Of a stretch of 64,000 nt of DNA, positions 48,948-61,650 are shown piece by piece. Position 1 is the stretch's first letter. The number at the start of each line of letters is the position of its first letter. The translations under genes were made by a program, and so were the position numbers. A model generated the notes under the pieces. That model ran no database searches. It was given only the letters and a program-made list of their open reading frames with translations, and was not told where the DNA came from. The DNA is from Peribolospora baueri (Eukaryota; Basidiomycota; Peribolosporomycetes; Peribolosporales; Peribolosporaceae): contig JAMDHS010000007.1 of NCBI GenBank assembly GCA_029717555.1, forward strand, positions 124,001 through 188,000, given 5' to 3'.

Positions 48948-51900
48948 ATGACGTCCACCGAAGACGACCAACTCTCCCTCCCCCCTCGTCCCTCCAGCAC
49001 CTCCTCCACCTCTAGACCCTCAAGCATGGCCAGCGTCGCCTCGTCCGATGGCAAGGGCCACCAAGACCCCTCCCATCATCCTCCCCCTCGACCTTATCCC
49101 TCCAAACGCCTCTCCGTCGGAGCGGCCAACAAGGTCATCTCCCCTAGTCTCTTGAGCCCCGGCCTGGCCAGCAGCCTCAGCGGCGCTGGCCTCCTCCATC
49201 TCCACCCTCCCCCGCCCTTTCCTTCTGGCTCCGGTTCCGGCGCCCGGTCACGCTCCAGCTCCGTCTCCGACGCTTCCTCGCCCCCGTCTTCGCGCCCCAG
49301 CTCCACTTGCATGCCCCCGCCTGCTTTTTTTCCCTCTTCTTCCTCCTCTGCCTCCCTCCACGCTCTGGGATCTGCCTTGGACGCCAGCTCGGCCGCCGCG
49401 TCCGCCCAGGCCTACGCACAAGCCCGACATGCCAACCCGCGCTCTTCGCTTGCTTCCTTCCGCCAAGCTTCCTTACCCAGCATGCTTCCCTCCGCTCTGG
49501 CCGCTGGGAAGAGGATGAGCATGATGAGCGTCGCCAGCTTTGAGAGCTTGCCCGAGGAGCGCGCTGATCAGACTACCGCGGCGGTGACGACGACGGAGAC
49601 AGTGGAGGAGGGAGGAGCCCGCGCCGTCCATCCGCCGCACCATCCCCAAGCCTCTCGCCGTCGCCCCTTATCCCTCCAGCGTCTGCCCGCCCTGTCCACT
49701 GGCGCCGCCGCCGCAACGCCCTCCTCCACCGCATCTTCTCCCGCCTCCTTCTCTCGACCCTGCTCTCCTCCCCCCATCGCCTCTCCCGACTTCACCGCCT
49801 CCCATCAAGACGTCTTCGCCGCCCCTCGCCCCGTCTCCTCTGCTACACCCTTTCCTCCCGCCCGGACCACCAAACCGCGCAGCAGGGCCGGGACCGGTTC
49901 AAGAGACCCGATGGCTGCAGAGGCGAGGCGAAGAGAAAGGGAGAGGGAGAAGGCCCGGCTGGCGCTCGATCCGGAGGAGAGAAGGAGGTGGGAGAAGAGG
50001 TTGGAGAAGAGGAGAAGGATTGCTTTGGAGCTTTTGGAGACGGAGAGGCAGTATGTTGGGAGCTTGAACTTGATCCACGATGTGAGCGTGTCGTCGTCAT
50101 GCACATCCACCCCACCATGGCCTTTGGCGGAACGAACGCTGACAGAAGACACCTCGTCTCTCTCCTCTCCGTTCCCCCCAGGCCTACCTCTCCCCGCTCC
50201 TAGCAGCTCTCCCCACGTCCACCTCCATTGCACCGCCGTTCCCCTCCTCGGCTCCTTCTCCTTCCCTCCTGCCCTCGCCTTACCTTTTTGGGGGAGACGT
50301 CGCCTCCGCATCGTCTTCTTCTCTCGTGTCTAAAGAGAAGGAGGGCGGGGAGAAGGAAAAGGACAAGGAGAACACGACTTCCGCCTCTTTTCACCACCTC
50401 TCCTCCGCTCACCACAACCTCCTCCAACAGCGGCCGCCACCAGCAGCACCGCCGATGGACCGAAAAGCAATCGCAGACATCTTCAGCAACTTTGTCGACA
50501 TTTACAATTTGAATTCGGAGCTCCTTGCTCGGCTCGATGAGCGGCTTGGAGATGATTTGGATAAGGAGGAGTGGGAGAGGGAGAGAGGGATTCAGATGGA
50601 GGTGAGGGGGGAGAGGGGGATGGGGATGGAGGTGGAGGTGGAGGTGGAGATGGAGAAGGGGAGAGAAGACGGTACGCCGACGGTCGGTGGCCGCGAGCCC
50701 GCCTCCGCGCGCTCCCTTCGACCGCTCTCCGCCCCACCCTCCGCGCCTTCCTCCGCACCATCTCCTCCTCCCGGGACGCCGCGCTGGGACCCGCACACAT
50801 CGCTCCTAGGCGACATCCTCCTCCCCCTCTCCCCTTTCCTCAAGATGTACTCTCTCTTCGTCAAAAACTTCTCCTCCGCCCTCTCCCGCGTCGAGACAGA
50901 GCGCAAGCTCAACGAGCCCTTCGAGAGGTGGCTCGCCGCTACGGAAAAGGCGTTGAGGGACGAGGCGGTGAGGGCTCTGGCCGCCGGCGGTGGGGGCGGC
51001 GGCGGCGGCGGCGGCAACCGGGTGGCGAGCCATCGCAAGTTGGGTTTGTTGGGCTTTCAGGCTCATCTCTTAACCGTCGTCCAACGGATCCCGAGGTATC
51101 GCCTTCTCGTCGGTGTGAGTGGCAGCGCCGTCGCACCGAATCGGCTAGATAACCCCAAGGTGATGTCGTCCACTGACTTTTCTCCGCCTTTTCCCTGTTT
51201 CGCCACCGCGTCATTACAGGATCTGCTCCAGTGCACAGACGAAGATCACCCTGACTATGCCAACCTGTCCAAGGCCTACAAGATCATCGATCAAGGTGCG
51301 CTAGCCTTTCCTCCTCCTCTTCCTGCCCGAAAGCACGCCGCCATGATCGCAAGGAATGGGCTTTTGCTGACCGTTCTCCCTTCACGTCTCTCCCCAGTCG
51401 CTTACTTCATCGACGACAACGTCCGCCAGCACGAGATGATCCTCTCCATGCTCACCCTCCAGCGCTCCCTCGTAAACCTCACCGAACCTCTTGTCGTGCC
51501 AGGACGCAAGCTGGTCAAGCGCGGTTCGCTCCAAAAGGCGTGCCGCAAGGACGTCCAGCCCAGAGAGTTTGTCCTCTTCTCAGACTCGCTCCTCTACGCC
51601 ACCGTTATGCAGAGCGGCCTTGGCGTCAGCGTTGGCACCGTCGCCGGCGGTCTTGACGCCGCCGCCCAGGCCGCCTTGCAAGCGCTCGGCATGGCCGGTG
51701 TGGCGACGGGCGCGGCGGGTCAGCCCGCCCCGGGCGCTCGACAACATGCGCTTGCCGTCACCGTCGCCGTCAACCGGACCCCTGCTTCGTCCGCCGCCTC
51801 CGTCTCCGTCTCCGTCTCCGCCTCCGCCTCCGCCCCCTGCTCGCCTAACAAGCATGGTTCCCGACGCGACAGTGCCCCCGCCGCCCCCTTCCCGGCTCGC

Positions 51901-54210
51901 GAGGTGGAGGCGGGCGCCGACGACAAGGAAACCGAGCCTGCCGGCGAAAATCCGAACGCGAGGGCCTTTTCCGGCCCGCTCTTAGCCGCCATCGCCTCCT
52001 CTTCTCCCCCTTCCGCCTCCGTCTCCGCTTCCGCCCAGCCGGACGGGAGCGACGCCGCGTCCGCGTCAGAGAACGATGACGACCGGCGCGCCAACGCCCC
52101 CGCCTCCTTTCGCCCGCCTTCGACGAGCCGCAACGCGGCCCGGGCCGCCTCGCACATACCGCCCGAGCTCGTGCCCGGCCAGCAGCTGCACTTCCGTCGC
52201 AAGTTTATGCTCGAGGACTGCACGTTCGTCGGCGTGGGCGATACCGACAAGACGAGGTTCTGCTTCGAGATTAGGACGCCCGGAAAGAGCTTTGCTGTTT
52301 ATGCCAGTGAGTCGCCGCGTGGCGTCGCGTGGCGCGGGCCTTTTGTTTGTCAGACGTGGTCGGCCCTTCGTTCCTAGGTTCCCTTTCCTTCGGGCAGGCC
52401 CTCGCTCACTAGGCCTCTTCTTTCTTCTTTTTTACTCATCTAGACTCACAGGCGGAAAAGGAGGAGTGGATGACGGCGCTGCGAGAGACGAAAGCGGAGC
52501 ACATGTCCGCTCGACGGACCCTCAAGACAGAAGACATGTCCATCGAGGGCCGTCGCGTGCACAGACGCTCCCTCCAGCGCACGCAGCCCTCCAGATCCCC
52601 GCCCCGGAGCGCTTCCGCCAACGCCGCTCGCCGCCTCGCACTGGGCGCTTCTGGCGTCGCCGGCCCGGGCCCCGGCCCCGGGCGCGTGCGCAGATCGTCA
52701 GGTAACGAAGCGGACGGGGAAGAGTCGACTTCGCACGACAAGAGAGAGGCCAACCTCGCGCCATCTTCCGGCGCCTCGTCAGTCGTCGGTCTCAGCACCG
52801 GCGGTAGCTCCTCTTCTTCTTCTTCCCGCCCCCCGTCGTCGTCCTCCGTGTCCACCTCCACCACTCCAGGCGTCCAATCCGCCTCGTCCACGTCCGGCTT
52901 CCCATTCGTTCCCCTTTTCAACGGCGTCGGTGCCGGCGTCGCCGCCGCGACCGCCTCGTCGTCTTCGTCTACCCCGCCCACGGTGCCCTCGACGCCTTCC
53001 TCCAAAGACCAGCTCGCGCCGCCTCCCAAAGACACCACCCAAGGCCTCCGCGTCCTCGAAGACTACATGGCCCCCGTCTGGGTGCCGGATAGCAAGGCGG
53101 ATCGATGCAGGTGCTGCAACGAGGTGTTCGGTATCTGGAGGAGGAAGCACCACTGTCGGCTGTGTGGCCAAGTGGTTTGTTGGGCTTGCTCGTCACGGGT
53201 GAGTATCGCCCTCTTCTGTTCTCCCGTCCTGGTCGGTCATCGAACGAGTCTCTCGCCGTGCAGGGCGCTCTTTTAACTCATCAGGGTCGCCTTTCCTTCC
53301 TTCCTTCCCTCCGCCCGTCCCGTCTCTCACTCCTCTTCAGAATTTCCTCATCCCCAGCGAAGATGGCGCGGAGGATCGCCCGGCCAGGGCGTGCGACCCT
53401 TGCTACGACGCCGTCTTCCCCTCGGAATCGCCAGTCGTCTCGCCTCAAACGCAGAGGAGGTCGTCGGAAAACGTCGCAGATTTCTCTCCGTTGAGGCTCG
53501 GCGTCACACGCAGGCCCGCCACTACCGCGTCCAGCCCTTCCTCCATGCAACGCCTCTCTTCCGCCTCCTCCGCCCCCTCCTCGCCCAAGACGCCGCCGCT
53601 CGGAGAAGAGCAGACGCTGACGATGGCCGGCTCGCACGATGCCGAGGATGACCCCGGTCACCGCCGCATCTCGGACGACCTCGGCGCGCGCACAGAAGAC
53701 GACGACGCGCAGGCGACGATAAAGAAACGCCATTCCTCCTCTTCCCACATTCTTCGACCCCCCTTACCCGATCATCCCCGACCCCCGCTCTCCAAGCGCT
53801 TTCATCAACTCCCACCTTCCGCGTTCTCCGCCGATACCTTTTCGCTGTACGGCACCGGCACCGAACGCGGGCTGGCTGCCTCACCGCGCGATCTGCTTCT
53901 CTTCGCACCATCCAACCACGGCGTCACGACCGCCACGAGCGGAGCTGGCACTTTCCGCCTCGCCGCGCCGAGGGTGACGACGCCGGAAAAGGAAAAGCCA
54001 GCGCTCTTCGGTCCTGACGGCTACTTCCCCAGCAGCGGCGCCGCGACCGGGACAGGCCTGTCCAAGAGCGCGTCGGGCGCCACCGGACCTGGAGGCCTTC
54101 CTCCTGGCGGCTCCGGGGGAGCGATGCTGAGGCCGAGAAGGAAGCCCATGTCGGCCGCGGCGAGGCTCAGTAACGTCTACGGCGGCCCGCCGCCCGCGAC
54201 TCGGCGTTGA
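48948..54210 (+). CDS. DH-PH-FYVE Rho guanine nucleotide exchange factor (Don1/FGD type)
   Basis: This domain set is known from the smut Cdc42 exchange factor Don1 (cell separation, endosome-linked) and animal FGD proteins. Six exons (48948-50081, 50182-51114, 51220-51295, 51398-52306, 52444-53198, 53341-54210) join in frame to about 1558 residues. A Ser/Pro-rich region of about 350 residues precedes the DH domain, which starts RRIALELLETERQYVGSLNL and ends LLTVVQRIPRYRLLVGDLLQ with DEDHPDYANLSKAYKII. The PH domain opens LVKRGSLQKACRKDVQPREF and closes CFEIRTPGKSFAVYANSQAE with EKEEWMTALRE. The FYVE zinc finger has WVPDSKADRC, RRKHHCRLCGQVVCWAC and ARACDPCYDAVF, with the basic RKHHCR typical of PI3P binding. 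Long low-complexity insertions split both DH and PH. The C-terminal 230 residues are disordered. Confidence 0.88.
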
Positions 54211-55096
54211 GTTCCGGTTCGACCGCCACGCACGCGCCGTCTTCGTTTTCTTCTCCTTCCGTTCGATAGGCCTTCGATACGGATCACGGATCGTAGACTC
54301 TGTTTCCTCAACCTCGCCGGCGCCCGCACGCACGCCCGGCTCCCATTTTCTCCTCAAATTTCATCATCCTCCCGTCGTCCCTCGCATCGCATCCCAGCCC
54401 ATGTCGTCCATCCCTTCCGCCCTCTCACCGACGACGCTAACTACATCACTCCTCGCCCACTATTCGCCGCGTCGCCCCTCCCCTCGCCGAGCTGTTCGCC
54501 CTTCGCTTCGCTTCAAAGACGTTTCTATACACCCTTCACCCTTCAAAACTCTCCACTTTTTTTTTCTGGCCCAATAACGGACCGGACCGGCCCGCCGTCT
54601 CGTTTGGCACACACAGGCCGTCCGCCATCGAACATTGTCACCTCTCCTCTCCTCTTGTCTTGTCTTCATCAATTCGTTTCTTTTTTTTTGCCCGAACCCC
54701 AACTTTGTCTTGCTCATCCGAGCCGTCGCCCTCTATTCTCTCTTCGCCCTTCGCCCTTCCTCCTTCGTTCTTCGCCTTGGCCGCTCGGCCCCCATCACGA
54801 CCTTGACGTCCCTTCTCACTACCGAACCGACCTTATGAAATTGGATGACGACGACGATGATGATGATGATGATGACGCTCGCGTGGACGATTCAAGCCTT
54901 TGCTTCATTACATTATCGCCAGCCTGAATAAGGAAGCGGGACACGGCCGATGTCGGCGGCGCGCCTGACGATGTTAGTCTACAGCAAAATCCGATTCAAT
55001 GGCTTGGCTTGGAGTGGCATAGATAGATTGGCTTTGCTGGCGGCGCGAGGCGGGCGAGCGGCCCACGGCCACGGCCAGTACGACATACGCCACCCA
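54211..55096. other. Convergent intergenic region RhoGEF / Cid1-like gene
   Basis: 886 bases between two stop codons, with T runs near 54555 and 54680 and a GAC/GAT tract at 54844-54877. No gene is seen. Confidence 0.5.
54844..54877. repeat. (GAC/GAT)n microsatellite
   Basis: About eleven GAC or GAT triplets in the 3' intergenic region. Confidence 0.8.
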
Positions 55097-57884
55097 CTAC
55101 GGTGCCTCGTGGTCAAAGTGAAACCACTTCTGATGTCTCGGGCTAAGTCCAGAGGTCTGCGAGAGCGGCGCAAGCATGCCCGCAGTGAGCATGCCGCTCC
55201 GGTCCTGCTGCGCGAGGCCGCGGGCCATCTCTTCAAAGGCAAAGCTACCGCCAATGGCGCTCGCGTTGGCGTGGGCGTCGTACCGTCTTCGACCTTCGTA
55301 CGGCGCGCCGTTGAACCGCGTTACCGGGTACTCGGAATGGGAGACGTAAGCGCGTGGAGGGGCGGCGTAGGTGTTTCGGGGCACATGTGGGTTGTCGGGC
55401 GCGCGGGTCAGGCTGTCCTCTCGCTCCTCGCAGAGTTCGCTCAGCGCGCTGGACACGCGCGTGGTGGGCTTGCTGAGGATACGCACGGCTCGCATGAACT
55501 CTCCTCGTATCTTCATGGCCGACGCGTGAAAAAAGAAATTACACGCGACCGGATCAGCGATGGCGCTCTCGTTCTGAGCTGAGCTGGGAGCCTCACCGTG
55601 TAAAGGCCATCCTTGGTCACCGTCCGGGCCACGTTGTAAGAGTGCTGGAACGGGTCCTGCGGACGAACGACACATACGACATGAAAGAGCCAACACGATC
55701 AAGTCAGCGTTCGTGAGCGAAGCGACCAACGACATTGCAGGGGCCCCTCTACAAGGGCACAGAGAGGGCACCTACCTCGATGCAGAGCTTGTTCCGCTCC
55801 CATAGCGCATCCTCGCCCGTGCGGTCATTGCTCTGCGCGGAATCGGATACGACGACGGAACGAGGTGAGCGCCAACCGAAAAAGCAAGAGCATGTCCGAG
55901 CGGAGCGTCACTCACATCCAATCCCCATCCTTTCACCTCCTTGCTCAAAATACCGCCCTCCGTCCGCAAACTGATCACGTCCCGGGAATAAGCGAATTCG
56001 CGGCTAAAATACCGGAAAAAGTCAAAGAGGAGTTCGCCCACGTTCTCCTTGTTTTGAGATACCCATTCTTTTCGAAGGGTGGCGACGTCGTCATAGAAAT
56101 AGATGTTGTGGCCATCCAGCGTGACCTCTTCCGGGGATAGTGGTCTCGAAGGAGGGATGAGTTGTAGATTAGGTAGCACCGGTGGTCCTGAGCGGTGGAC
56201 GAGAGGGCAAGACGCCGACAGAACGATGAGTTTGACGGAACTCGGGGCGCGGAGGAAAAAAGAGGCAGTCACTCACGTTTAACGTGTGTAAGAAAGAATA
56301 GAACGAGCAGGGTATAGCCGTACGAAGACAGAGTGCCGGTATAGGGCGAATTCAGTTTTCTTCGCTTGGTCCACACTTTCACTGTAGCAGAGTGACGGGA
56401 CGAAGGTGTCAGTCACGGCTGCGCTCATCAGGCGGAGAAGACGGGAAGACTCACAGAATAAGACCATTGTCCTCAGACGGGGAGGGTCCACCATGGCGTA
56501 ACTAAGTAGCAAGCGAGTGTTCTCCAGCGCCAACCTATTCTCAAAGCCAATGTCGCAGGCAATTTCGAAGGGAAGATCCGGCGTCGGCGCTGATGCACGG
56601 ATGAGACAGGGGGCGAAGGGAACAGACTGCCATCAGTCATGGTCTGTCTGAAGCCGTGGACAGACGGACGGCTGGAAAAGAAGACCGACCTCGGTTGATC
56701 TTGATGATCGGTATTCGAGCTTTCGGCAGTGGCTTGACGATAAAATCGGTCTCTGGACAAAGGCACACGGCACACATAGAGGAAGAGATCTTGAGTGGCG
56801 CTCCGAGGTACAGGATGCCAGAGGCGTGCGACGGCGAAACTCACCAGACCGGATGACCTCGGCCAACTTCTCCACCAGCTCAGACGCGCTGTATCGAGGC
56901 TCGTCCTCCGACTTGCCGATGAGACAGCAGAGATCCATGTCTGAAAGATGGCAACCGCGGGAAAGACGGTGAGATCAGTCGTCGACGCTGAGCGCAGAGA
57001 CTCGAAAACTCACCCGAATTCCTCAGAGCAAAGCCATTGGCCATGCTACCGAAAGCGAGCAGCTTGGCGCCCGGGCTAACCTTGCCGGCTAGGCGCTCGA
57101 GCCTTCTCCGAGTGGCTTCTTTGATGCGGTATTCCTCTTCGGTGGGGAGAATGGGGGAAAGGAAAGCGATGATGCAGTTTGTGAGCTCGGCGCTCGTTTT
57201 CGGGTTCAGGCCGCCCGAGGCGGAGGAGGAGGAGAGGGGGGCGCCGAAATGGGAGGGGTGGAGGTAGGAGGCGGCGGCGTGGGCGTGGGCGTGGGCATGA
57301 GGGTGGGCAGAGAGGTAGGAGAACGGGTGGCTTTGAGGCAGCTGGGCTTGCGCGACGAGCGCGGCCGCTGCAGCGGCGGCCGCTGCGTGAGGGTGGGTAG
57401 GGAAAGCGTGCGACGCCGCGGCCGCCGCTGCCGCCGCCGCCCTGCTGGAGCCGACCTGCATCGCTGCGTTGGCCTGAAGCATGACGTCGGCGGGAAGGGT
57501 GCCATCGTTGTAGTAGGCCGCGTTCATGGTGGCACCGGCGGCGCCGGCGGATGGGGGGAGGCCGGCTTCGGGGACGACGTGGATGGTGGAAGGGGAGGTG
57601 GAAGAGGGGGAAGGGGAGAGTGCGACGGAAGAAGCGGGGGAAGTGGCGGTGGTGGTGATGGTGGTCGTGGACGTCGTCGCCGTCGTTGTCGTCGCAGTCG
57701 TCGCTGACGTAGCCGCCGTCGTCCCGGTGGTGGTGCAAGCCATGACAGCACGATCGTTGGGCAAAGAAGGCCGCCTAGACCTGCTCCCCGGCGGAGAAGG
57801 GTCGTAGTCCGAGTAGGAACCGCGGACGGGGCTAGTTGGCGAAGCCCGAAGGGACTGATAAGAAGAAGAAGAGGCATACTCCAT
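55097..57884 (-). CDS. Cid1-like nucleotidyltransferase (non-canonical poly(A)/poly(U) polymerase)
   Basis: Cid1-family enzymes add U or A to RNA 3' ends. Exon 1 encodes a low-complexity N-terminus with Thr-rich, poly-Ala and His-Ala repeats, then the domain itself: ELTNCIIAFLSPILPTEEEY, LLAFGSMANGFALRNS joined to DMDLCCLIGKSEDEP (the GS and DxD motifs), and PFEIACDIGFENRLALENTR with the third catalytic Asp. LKVWTKRRKLNSPYTGTLSS and YGYTLLVLFFLTHVK follow. The PAP-associated domain has NVGELLFDFFRYFSREFAYS, ALWERNKLCIEDPFQHSYNV and ARTVTKDGLYTIRGEFMRA. The C-terminal ~150 residues are not conserved. About eight exons. The start is the ATG at 57882-57884 and the TAG is at 55097-55099. U versus A preference is not determined; the DPFQHSYNVAR block fits the TUTase type. 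Confidence 0.87.
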
Positions 57885-58495
57885 CTGAAGTCGTTCTCAC
57901 TTGCACTCGTTTCTAACTCTTCTCTTCTCTTTCTCTCTCTCTCTCGCTCGCTCGCTCTCTCCGCCGCCGGAGAGGGTGTTGAGAGCGCGCGGGGAAGGGG
58001 GCACGAGTGGGCGAAGACGAGGGTTGGAAGCGAGAGGCGAAGGGTATGGGATGCCGGGTCGAGTGTGGCTAGGTGCGAGGGTTGGAGGAAGAGGTGGAAG
58101 GATGAAGGATGAAGGAAAGAGGAAGGGAGAGCGAATGACCGTGGCAGGCGGCAGCGGCAGCGGCAGCGGCAATGGCGGCGAACAGCGGCACAGCGGCAAC
58201 ACCACAGCGGCAGCGGCGCAATCCTCCACTTCAACCATTCGCATTTCTCACGCCCCGATCGCGATCTCGATCTCGACCTCGAGCGGAGAACGCGGCGTCC
58301 GCTCATTTCTCAGCCGATCGACAGCCAATCAATCATAACCGTACATCGTCACCCCTCCCCCACGCAGCCTCTCCTTCCTACCGCAGACATACAAGACAGC
58401 GAGCGAACGACGGAGCTACGAAATCGGGAGGAAAGTGAACGAGCGAGCGAGCGAGAGAGCGCGGCCGACGTCCCATCGACTTCCTCGCCGCCGTC
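57885..58495. other. Intergenic region, PAN3 3' end / Cid1-like promoter
   Basis: 611 bases. Just upstream of the Cid1-like ATG lies a CT tract (57918-57961), reading GA-rich in the sense direction, and near 58145-58215 is a GGCAGC-type repeat. No gene is seen. Confidence 0.5.
57918..57961. repeat. CT/GA-rich microsatellite in the Cid1-like 5' leader
   Basis: A run of CT and CGCT units about 35-75 bases upstream of the ATG. It would be a GA-rich tract in the mRNA leader or core promoter. Confidence 0.75.
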
Positions 58496-61400
58496 TCACC
58501 GCGACGTTCGCGACAAGTCGGCAAACGCAGCTTCGATGCAATTCTTGATCTGCAGGCAGGCAGGCGGGGCACAGAGAGCAGAATAACGGCCGCAGATGAT
58601 CAGATCAAACGGCGAACGGAGGAACGAGCACGAAATGACCAGCTTCAACGACGACCAAGCCCCACTCACCTCCCTGTAGCTGACAATCAGACAGCTCTGC
58701 TCGTCCCGGCTCGTCAGCATCACCTTCTCCTCGCTGCCCACGTCCAGCTTGTTGAGACTGACGAGCACGTGCGACAGGTCCACCACCGGGTTGCCCTGCT
58801 CGTCTACCTGGTGGAAGACGTGGTCGCGGAAGAGCTTGATGATGTACCTGTCCCCCGTCTCCGACCAGCGCGGGTCGTGGTCGAACCTTGGGGAATAAAA
58901 ATTGTGCGCGTCCTCGGTGAACACGGCGCGTCCCATACGGAGAGGGGCCTCGTGAGGGTACACGAGACGACTCACTCGGGTCGCTCATTGATGAAGCCAA
59001 ACTTGCACAGCAGGCGGACCAACCGGCCGTTCTCGAGTTCCCGCATCAGCTCATTCTCTAGCAGGTCGGAGCGGCTGACGGGATGGCATGGCATGGTATG
59101 CAATGGAGAGAATGAAACCAAGGCCAGCGGTCAGCTTGATCGCCATCCTCACCGATCGTCCAAACCCACCCCTCCTCCACACCCACCTCATCGCCGCATC
59201 AAACTCGTCCAAAGCCCTCGGACCGACCATGCGAATCAGCTCGTCGGCCGTCTTCACCGGACCGGGCTTGGAGAGAAGGAAGAGGGCGACGTTCTTGAGT
59301 TCGGGAGAGTACTGACGGGAGAAGTAGTCGAGGCTCTTGTTGAGGTTGGTCACCGACGCCACCGAGTTACAAGCCAGGGAGACGAGAAGCTTCCCCAGGT
59401 TGAACAGGTCGTCTTGCTGCTCGTCGGTAGACCGGGAGGAGGGCCATCAGCGTCAAACGAGACGTGTCCAGAGCGGCTGCCCGCCGCGACGTCGCCGCGG
59501 ACGCTCACCTGATGCGTCGCGATGTTCTTGCCGCCGTCATAAGCGATCACATCGAAAATACCACAGCAGTTGAGGCGCACCCTTTAGAACCAGGAAGCAA
59601 AGAAGCGGGCGCGGTCAGACCTCGGCTCCGCAGGAACGTCCTCGTGCGGTCCCGCTCACCTGTTCTTCCCGGTCACGAGTACCTTCGTCGGCTCAACGCA
59701 TCGAGACGCGAGGCCGTTCTGGTGGATGACCCGGAGGGCGTTACCGAGCTGAGTGACGTAGCTCCACATGATCCGCTCTGGGATCTGCATGTTCACGGGC
59801 TGCAGGCGGCCGTGCTTCATCTGCGGTGGCTTTGGCGTAAGGTGCTCGTCGTAGAGCGTCGTCGAACATGGGTGATAGTCGTACACGAACACGATCGCTA
59901 TCGCCGCGTCCAGCAAACGGAAGGAACGTCCGCACAATGTCAGTCGAAGCAAATCCATTGAGGTGACCCTCACGTCCGCAGAAACGAGCTGAGCGACCCA
60001 CAATTGTCTCCGAACGCTCTCGTCGTGAACGCTTCTCGGGCCGAGACGACGCCGGGGTGGCGTACTCGTCGCCACTTCTCGATGGAACCGATCGCCTCGG
60101 GCTGCATCAGCCGGAAGCCTGCGGGGAGGGTGAAACGAGAAGGGGAACAAAGGCGGCGATATGAAAAGGACGACTCAAAAACGGCTCGCGCTCGCCAGAT
60201 GACGGAGACAGGTTCGTACGCCGGATGACAGAGGCAGGTTCGTACGCACCCTCTATTCGTCGAAGGACGTACGCCTTTCCATCGAGACCGCAAGTGGCCT
60301 TGTACACACAGCTCTTGTACCCGAACACCCTCGCCGTCCTCTCAAAGTTGACGTCGAGGGGCACGAGCGAGTGATAGACGTGAAGCTCCTCCGGCAAGCC
60401 GCTCTGCGCGTGAGGATGCAAGGGCGGCGGAAGGACGGAAAAGATGGCTTCGCTACGCCTTTGAAGATCTTCCCGCGTCGTTGGCGACATGAAGAAGGCG
60501 TGCGCAGAGGCGTGGTGCGGGTGGAGGTTGGATACGTGCGGGAGAGGTGGAGCGTAGAGGTGATATTGGAGCTGGACAGGTTCGAACGACGCAAATGAGA
60601 TACTCGCCCATCCGTCTCGACGCCGCTGCCAGTTGGGATCGCAGCGTCGCCACTCACAGCTTGCCGCACAGGCTTCTGGGGCATGTAATATGCCTCGTCG
60701 AACGCCTCCTGCGCCGCGTAGGGATTGCTTATGGTCATCTGCTGCGACGACGGCTGTTGCGACATGACGGCTTGCTGCTGCTGAGCTTGGCCGGCCTGCT
60801 GCATGTAGTCGTAATCCGCCTACAGACGAGGGCGAAGCCAAGGATAAGTTTCGCCTACTCACCAAGAGCACAGTACGCCATCACCGACTCACGATGGTCA
60901 CGCTCTGGAACTGCTCTGCAAACCCCTGCTTCGTAGGACTCCCCGCCTGCTCGGCGGTATCCCATCCCCCGTACCCGGACGTCGAGGCGACCTGGCTGCT
61001 CGGCGCGCTACTGGTCGGAGCCACGACCGACTTGGGCACGAACACGGCGGCGCTTGCGTTGCGGACGGAGAGGGCGGACCGGAGAGGCGATCCGGGGACC
61101 GAACTGGCTCTGGATGTGGAAAACGGTCAGAGGGGGGCGGTTGAGCTGGAGGGAAGGCGGCCAACTTTCGGGGGCGCGGGACTCACTTGCTAGCTGTCCC
61201 GCTCTCACTCTTTTTGCTATGATCGAAGGGGCACGAGTCTTCATATTTGCAATACCTGGACGAAGACGAGGGGAGGGTATGAGCATGGCTCGCTCCGTTC
61301 TCCCTGGGGCAAGGGTGGGAGTGTGCGTTCGCCTCACCCGTAAATGGACACGTTGCGGCATGGCGGTTTGGAGGTCGAGGCATCTGATAGACGCGAGCGA

Positions 61401-61650
61401 GGTCAGACGAGCGCGGGTGAGCAAGCATCGCGCGCCTCTTCTCCCACGAGAGCGGCCCGGCCCGCCCGTCTCGCGACGGTCACCCACCCGTTCGGCCTTG
61501 GGGTTTGGGGCTGTCAGCCGGCGAGATGTCGCTCGACGGCGGCGTCTTCGGCGGGGCGATGATGGGGATGGCGGCGCTGGTCTTGGGCGGCGGTAGGACG
61601 TGCGTCTGCTGTGCGCCGCCCCCGGCCGGCGGATAGAGGGGCGCATACAT
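58496..61650 (-). CDS. PAN3: PAN2-PAN3 deadenylation complex subunit PAN3
   Basis: Pan3 is the pseudokinase scaffold that recruits the Pan2 nuclease to Pab1-bound poly(A) tails. The start ATG (61648-61650) gives MYAPLYPPAGGGAQQTHVLP. The CCCH zinc finger, CRNVSIYG-YCKYEDSCPFDH (C-x8-C-x5-C-x3-H), is assembled in frame across an intron. Next is a Gln-rich PAM2-like linker region, then the pseudokinase domain: VYKATCGLDGKAYVLRRIEG, RLMQPEAIGSIEKWRRVRHP, VVSAREAFTTRAFGDN, AIVFVYDYHP and YVTQLGNALRVIHQNGLASR, where the usual catalytic HRD is degenerate as in Pan3. VRLNCCGIFDVIAYDG replaces DFG. The C-terminal knob follows, LVRLLCKFGFINERPE and DRYIIKLFRDHVFHQVDEQG with DLSHVLVSLNKLDVGSEEKV. The gene ends IKNCIEAAFADLSRTSR. 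About ten exons. It is divergent from the GSKIP gene and upstream of the Cid1-like gene in the same orientation. Confidence 0.92.
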
